Of a stretch of 64,000 nucleotides of DNA, positions 60,550-64,000 are shown piece by piece. Position numbers and translations under genes: made by a program. Source of the DNA: Rubrimonas sp036735545 (GTDB taxonomy: Bacteria; Pseudomonadota; Alphaproteobacteria; Rhodobacterales; Rhodobacteraceae). The notes under the pieces are model-generated. The model was not told where the DNA came from, did no database searches, and saw only the letters and a list, made by a program, of their open reading frames with translations. How positions within the stretch are numbered: position 1 is the stretch's first letter; the number at the start of each line of letters is the position of its first letter. The stretch lies in assembly GCA_036735545.1 (NCBI GenBank), contig DAINOD010000003.1, positions 1 to 64,000 on the forward strand, in the 5' to 3' direction.

Positions 60550-61443
60550 TCATTGCAGGCGCGGATTCAGCGCGTCGCGCAGGAAATCGCCGAGCAGATT
60601 GATGCACAGGACGAGCGCCACCAGCGTGAGCCCCGGCAGGAGCGCTATCCACCACTCGCCCGACAGCAGGAAGCCGTTGCCGATGCGGATCAGGGTTCCG
60701 AGCGACGGTTGCGTCGCCGGCACGCCGAGCCCGACGAAGGAGAGCGTCGCCTCGATGATGATCGCGACCGCAAGATGGATCGTTGCCAGCACCAGAACCG
60801 AGGTGGTCACGTTGGGCAGGATGTGCGCCACCACGATGCGCGGCGCCCTGACGCCGATCAACCGCGCCGCCGCCACGTAGTCGCGCTCCCGCTCGACCAT
60901 GGCGGCGCCGCGAACCGGGCGGGCGTATTGCACCCAGCCCGAGAGGCCGATGGCGACGATCAGGACCGCCTCCGCCGAGATCGCCGCCCCGCCCTGCGCC
61001 GCCGAGGCGCGGAACAAGCCGTCGATCAGCGCGGCGATCAGGATCGCCGGAAAGGTGAGCTGCACGTCAGCCGCGCGCATGATCACGACGTCGGTCCATC
61101 CGCCAGCATAACCCGCGACCAGGCCGAGCGTCACGCCGATCGCCAGCGCGAGCGCGACGCCTCCGACGCTGACCATCAGCGACACGCGCAGCCCGTAGAC
61201 GAGCGCCGACACCATGTCCCGCCCCTGGTCGTCGGTGCCGAGCAGGAAGCGCGGGTCTCCCCCTTCGGTCCAGGAAGGCGGGATGAAGGCGTCCAGAAGG
61301 TCGATGGTGGCGAGATCGAAGACGGGATACGGCGCAACGAGCCCGGGCGCCACGGCGGCGATCAGGAACCCCGCCAGCGTCAGGGCGGCGACCACGGCCA
61401 CCGGCCGCGCGAGGAAATCGCTCAGGAAGGCCCCACCCCTCAC
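60550..61443 (-). CDS. Dpp/Opp-type ABC transporter permease (DppC-like), system 3
   Basis: The 297-residue permease has FLARPVAVVAALTLAGFLIA as first helix, FLLGTDDQGRDMVSALVYG after it, and the EAA loop YVAAARLIGVRAPRIVVAHI. Near the end, LSFVGLGVPATQPSLG differs from the AQPPTPEWG form of systems 1 and 2. The GTG start at 61443 overlaps the DppB-like stop as GTGA. No ATPase gene follows in this operon. Confidence 0.92.
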   Translation of the reverse strand: MRGGAFLSDFLARPVAVVAALTLAGFLIAAVAPGLVAPYPVFDLATIDLLDAFIPPSWTEGGDPRFLLGTDDQGRDMVSALVYGLRVSLMVSVGGVALALAIGVTLGLVAGYAGGWTDVVIMRAADVQLTFPAILIAALIDGLFRASAAQGGAAISAEAVLIVAIGLSGWVQYARPVRGAAMVERERDYVAAARLIGVRAPRIVVAHILPNVTTSVLVLATIHLAVAIIIEATLSFVGLGVPATQPSLGTLIRIGNGFLLSGEWWIALLPGLTLVALVLCINLLGDFLRDALNPRLQ

Positions 61444-62417
61444 GTCGACGTCCGCGTGTGGCGCAACCGCGGGTCGATGACGACGTAGAGCAGGTCTACG
61501 ACGAGGTTCACCCCGACGAACAGGGCGGCGGTCAGCAGCAGGTATGCCGACATCATCGCCACGTCCGCCGCGGCCACCGACTGCAGGAACAGCAGCCCCA
61601 GGCCCGGCCACTGGAACACCGCCTCCGTGATCACGGCGAAAGCCACGACCGAGCCGAACTGCAGCCCGATCACCGTCACGACCGGCACCAGCGTGTTCCG
61701 CAGCGCGTGGCGATAGAGCACCGAGCGCTCCCGCAGGCCCCGCGCGCGCGCGAAACGGATGAAGTCGGCCCGCAGCACCTCCAGCATCTCCGCGCGCACG
61801 AGGCGCATGATGATCGCGATCTGGAACACGGCGATGGTCAGCGCCGGCAGCAGCAGCGCGCGCAGCCCGCTGGCGGTCAACAGGCCGGTGGTCCACCAGC
61901 CCAGGTCCACGGTCGCCCCGCGGCCGAAGGAGGGAAGCCAGCCGAGCTGAACCGAGAACACCCAGATCAGGATGACGCCCATGAAGAACGAGGGGGTGGA
62001 GATGCCCAGCAGCGAGCCGGCCATGATCGTGCGGCTGACAGCGCCCTGCGGCCGGACCGCGGTGTAGATCCCCGCCGGCACGCCCAGGGCGAGCGCGATG
62101 GCGAAACCGCTCAGCGCAAGCTCGACCGTGGCGGGCAGCCGTTCGGCCAGAACGGTCTCCACCGGGCGGCCGAGCCGGTAGCTGAGCCCGAACTCGCCGC
62201 GCAGCACCCTCCCGAGATAGTCGAGGAACTGCAGCGCGACGGGCCTGTCGAGGCCGAGCTCGGCGCGCAACGCGGCGCGCTGCGCCTCCGTGCTCTCGAC
62301 GCCGAGGATCGCCACCAGCGGGTCGCCGAGATAGCGGAACATGGCGAAGGACAGGGCGGCGACCACCAGCAGCACCGCGATCGCCTGCATCGCACGCCGC
62401 AGCGTGTAACCGATCAC
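61440..62417 (-). CDS. Dpp/Opp-type ABC transporter permease (DppB-like), system 3
   Basis: The 325-residue permease begins VIGYTLRRAMQAIAVLLVVA with the start codon read as Met, has DPLVAILGVESTEAQR after helix 1, the EAA loop FIRFARARGLRERSVLYRHA and the end YVVIDPRLRHTRTST. I chose the GTG at 62417 because GGGAGG lies seven bases upstream and the first DppB helix starts there; an upstream TTG frame begins inside box 3. It is the first gene of operon 3. Confidence 0.9.
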   Translation of the reverse strand: MIGYTLRRAMQAIAVLLVVAALSFAMFRYLGDPLVAILGVESTEAQRAALRAELGLDRPVALQFLDYLGRVLRGEFGLSYRLGRPVETVLAERLPATVELALSGFAIALALGVPAGIYTAVRPQGAVSRTIMAGSLLGISTPSFFMGVILIWVFSVQLGWLPSFGRGATVDLGWWTTGLLTASGLRALLLPALTIAVFQIAIIMRLVRAEMLEVLRADFIRFARARGLRERSVLYRHALRNTLVPVVTVIGLQFGSVVAFAVITEAVFQWPGLGLLFLQSVAAADVAMMSAYLLLTAALFVGVNLVVDLLYVVIDPRLRHTRTST

Positions 62418-62511
62418 GCCGCGCCTCCCGCGCGGCGACTGGTCCACTCTGCACGTCGAAGCATCCGTCGCCCGCTCCACCTTGACCGACACGAGCCTAG
62501 CGAACGCGATT

Positions 62512-62526
62512 TTGTAATACAACTAG
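62512..62526 (-). promoter_or_regulatory. TTGTATTACAA box 3 (predicted GntR/FCD operator)
   Basis: On the minus strand CTAGTTGTATTACAA reads toward the permease gene, 94 bases before its start. It matches box 1 and box 2 in 14 of 15 positions, the only change being C to G at position 4. The core TTGTATTACAA is identical in all three. Confidence 0.7.
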
Positions 62527-62983
62527 ACGGTCCAGCAAGCCTGTCATGTGGCGCGCGCCTGCAAGGAGATCGACGCGGCGGGCGGCGGCGGGGGGCAGCG
62601 GTCGCGCATCCTTGCGACGCCGCTCCTTGCTGTCCTGACGCCTGTCGGCGAGACATTCCTGCGCCGCTGCGCGCTCGCCAAGGCGCTCCGGCGCTGCGGC
62701 CGGTTCGTGTGCGTCGGCGGCGGGGCTGGCGGGCGGCCTCGCGGCGGCGGAGGTCTTTCGCCGCAGCGGCCCGACCTGGCCGGCCGTGGTCGCGCACGCC
62801 GTATCCGACGAGCCGGCGACGGCATCGACGAGGGTCTGGATGCGTCATGCGCCCCGCTCCCGTCGGGCAAGCCGCGGCCCGAGCCCCAGCCGTGAGGCGG
62901 TGCAGAGAATGCTCGACCCTGGGAGCCGGCTGCGGATGGCGGGCTGTTTACCGGAGCGTCGTCGCAGGCGATACTCGCGAGCG
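62527..62983. other. Gap of about 460 bases without a recognisable gene
   Basis: The stretch is GC-rich, with open frames on both strands up to about 115 codons (for example 62548-62895 plus). These translate to Gly/Arg/Pro/Ala-rich sequence without motifs. I see no RNA gene, repeat or inverted repeat of note. It could hold the caspase-gene promoter or decayed sequence. Confidence 0.4.
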
Positions 62984-64000
62984 ATGCGATGGACCCTTCC
63001 CGGCATCCGGCTTGCGGCGGCGCCTGCGGCGGCGTTCTGGGCCGGCGCGGCTGTCGCCGACATCTTCGGCGTGGTCGTCGGCGTGGACGACTACCGCCAC
63101 CTCCCCCGGCTGGAGGGCGCGGTGGCGGACGCCGAGGACATCGCCGGCGCGCTGGCGGCGCTGGGCGCCGAGGTCACGCTCTTGCGTGACGCAGAAGCGA
63201 CGCGCGCCCGCGTCCTCGACGCCTTCGCCGACGCCGCCCGGCGCGCGCGCCCCGGCGACATGATCGTGCTGTCCTTCGCCGGCCACGGCGTGCAGGAGCC
63301 CGAGGCGCATCCGGGCGAGGAGGCGGACGGCCTGGACGAGACGCTGGTCTTCGCCGGCTTCGCCCCGCAGGGCGCCGCTTCGGCGGAGCGGCTGCGCGAC
63401 AACGAGATCGCCGGCCTGTTCGCGCAGGCCGCCGAGGGCGTGCGCATCCTGTTCGTGGTGGACGCCTGCCACAGCGGCACCATGACCAGGGCGCTGGACC
63501 CGCGCGGCCGACAGGCGCAGGTGCGCACCGCGCGCATCGACGCCATCGAGGACGACGCGCTGCCCCCGCCCCCCGCCGCCGGGCCGCGCGAGCCGGCGGA
63601 ACTGCCGGGCGTGGTGCTCATCGCGGCCGCGCTCGACCACGAACAGGTGCCGGAGACGCCGATCGACGGCCGCATGCGCGGGGCGCTGAGCTGGACGGTC
63701 GCGCGGGCCCTGTCGGGCGAGGCGGGCGTCGATCCGACGCTCTGGCCGCTCGAGCGGTTCGAGGACCATGTGCGCGCCCGCGTGCGCGCGCTCGCGGCCG
63801 GACGGCAGACGCCGAGCCTGACCTACGACCGCGGGCCGGACGGGCCGCGCATGCTTGTGCCGCCCTCCGCGCCGCCGCCCTCCGCGCGCCTGCGCCCGTC
63901 GCCGCCCTCCGCGCCGCCGCCGGTCCCCGCGGTCCATGCGCCGGGCATGGATGCGGGGCTCGCCGGCATGGCGGACGCGCTGCGGCCCGCGGGCTCGGCG
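62984..64000 (+). CDS. Caspase-like (C14) domain protein, 5' part
   Basis: The frame runs open from the ATG at 62984 to the right edge, giving 339 residues so far. The N-terminus MRWTLPGIRLAAAPAAAFWA, continuing GAAVA, is a signal peptide, cleaved probably after Ala25. The caspase fold follows: FGVVVGVDDYRHLPRL, a catalytic His101 in LSFAGHG and Cys162 in VVDACHSG. After residue 275 the chain turns Pro-rich, with PPSAPPP repeated; the DNA copy CGCCCTCCGCGCCGCCG occurs at 63861 and 63903. Such secreted bacterial caspase homologues are proteases or inactive scaffolds, often fused to further domains that would lie outside the window. Confidence 0.85.
   Translation, partial: MRWTLPGIRLAAAPAAAFWAGAAVADIFGVVVGVDDYRHLPRLEGAVADAEDIAGALAALGAEVTLLRDAEATRARVLDAFADAARRARPGDMIVLSFAGHGVQEPEAHPGEEADGLDETLVFAGFAPQGAASAERLRDNEIAGLFAQAAEGVRILFVVDACHSGTMTRALDPRGRQAQVRTARIDAIEDDALPPPPAAGPREPAELPGVVLIAAALDHEQVPETPIDGRMRGALSWTVARALSGEAGVDPTLWPLERFEDHVRARVRALAAGRQTPSLTYDRGPDGPRMLVPPSAPPPSARLRPSPPSAPPPVPAVHAPGMDAGLAGMADALRPAGSA

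Noticed and set aside
61440..62522. A longer N-terminus for the DppB-like protein starting with Met-Tyr-Tyr-Lys at 62522; a similar start appears at 24420.
   Set aside because: Both TTG starts are simply the TTGTATTACAA box being translated. GTG 62417 and ATG 24359 have ribosome sites and family-like N-termini.
63861..63919. A short repeat CGCCCTCCGCGCCGCCG in two copies, considered as a tandem or mobile repeat.
   Set aside because: It lies inside the Pro-rich tail of the caspase-like protein and is explained by repeated PPSAPPP codons.

Overview
The window is very GC-rich (about 70 % by eye) and densely packed. About 57 protein genes lie in tight operons with ATGA, GTGA or TGATG start/stop overlaps and many GTG starts. 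Base composition, TRAP and Dpp/Opp-type ABC transporters and the gene families suggest an alphaproteobacterium, possibly of the Rhodobacterales type; this is inference only. No rRNA, tRNA, CRISPR array, insertion sequence, integrase or prophage gene was seen. It reads as one long catabolic island for imported small organic compounds, with a housekeeping-type flavoprotein at the left edge and a secreted caspase-like protein at the right edge.

Layout. (1) 1-1790: end of an HI0933-family flavoprotein and an FMN reductase. (2) 1801-12914: a LacI-controlled block. A leftward operon (intradiol dioxygenase, SDR, BKACE enzyme, MDR oxidoreductase, cupin) diverges from a lacI-type gene, which is followed by a TRAP transporter, an amidohydrolase and a class V aminotransferase. 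Three copies of GCAATCGATTGC or a near match flank the regulator. (3) 24359 down to 12919, leftward: ABC system 1 (binding protein, two permeases, two ATPases) with a TIM-barrel protein of unknown function, an amidohydrolase, a class I/II aminotransferase and two Gfo/Idh/MocA oxidoreductases. (4) 24481-27387: an NHL-repeat protein, an M29/NicX-like metalloprotein and a phosphotriesterase-family hydrolase. (5) 38268 down to 27395, leftward: ABC system 2 with two SDRs, a hydroxyacid dehydrogenase, an amidohydrolase, an aminotransferase, a VOC protein, an AstE/AspA-type deacylase and a PuuE-like deacetylase. Its two ATPases are transcribed divergently (38376-40366). (6) 40333-43902: a GMC oxidoreductase divergent from a small-subunit/RidA/DegT operon. 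(7) 43897-49444: a DMT exporter, a GntR/FCD regulator and a hydantoinase/oxoprolinase pair. (8) 49533-52532: amidohydrolase, SDR and RraA-like aldolase. (9) 62417 down to 52540, leftward: ABC system 3 (two permeases and a binding protein, no ATPase) with a second hydantoinase pair, a PhnW-like aminotransferase and a hydroxyacid dehydrogenase. (10) 62527-64000: a gene-poor gap and the 5' part of a caspase-like gene.

How it fits together. Each transporter is bundled with hydrolases that open C-N bonds (amidohydrolases, hydantoinases, deacylases), then aminotransferases and dehydrogenases that would turn amino or hydroxy acids into keto acids. A 15-bp box CTASTTGTATTACAA lies upstream of ABC system 1, of the ATPase pair of system 2 (also the divergent system 2 operon) and of system 3. 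Its core fits the FadR-subfamily GntR operator pattern, so one regulator, perhaps the GntR/FCD protein encoded at 44797-45504, may coordinate all three. System 3 has no ATPase of its own, so sharing those of system 1 or 2 is the simplest reading. All functions come from reading the translated sequence; no database search was run.
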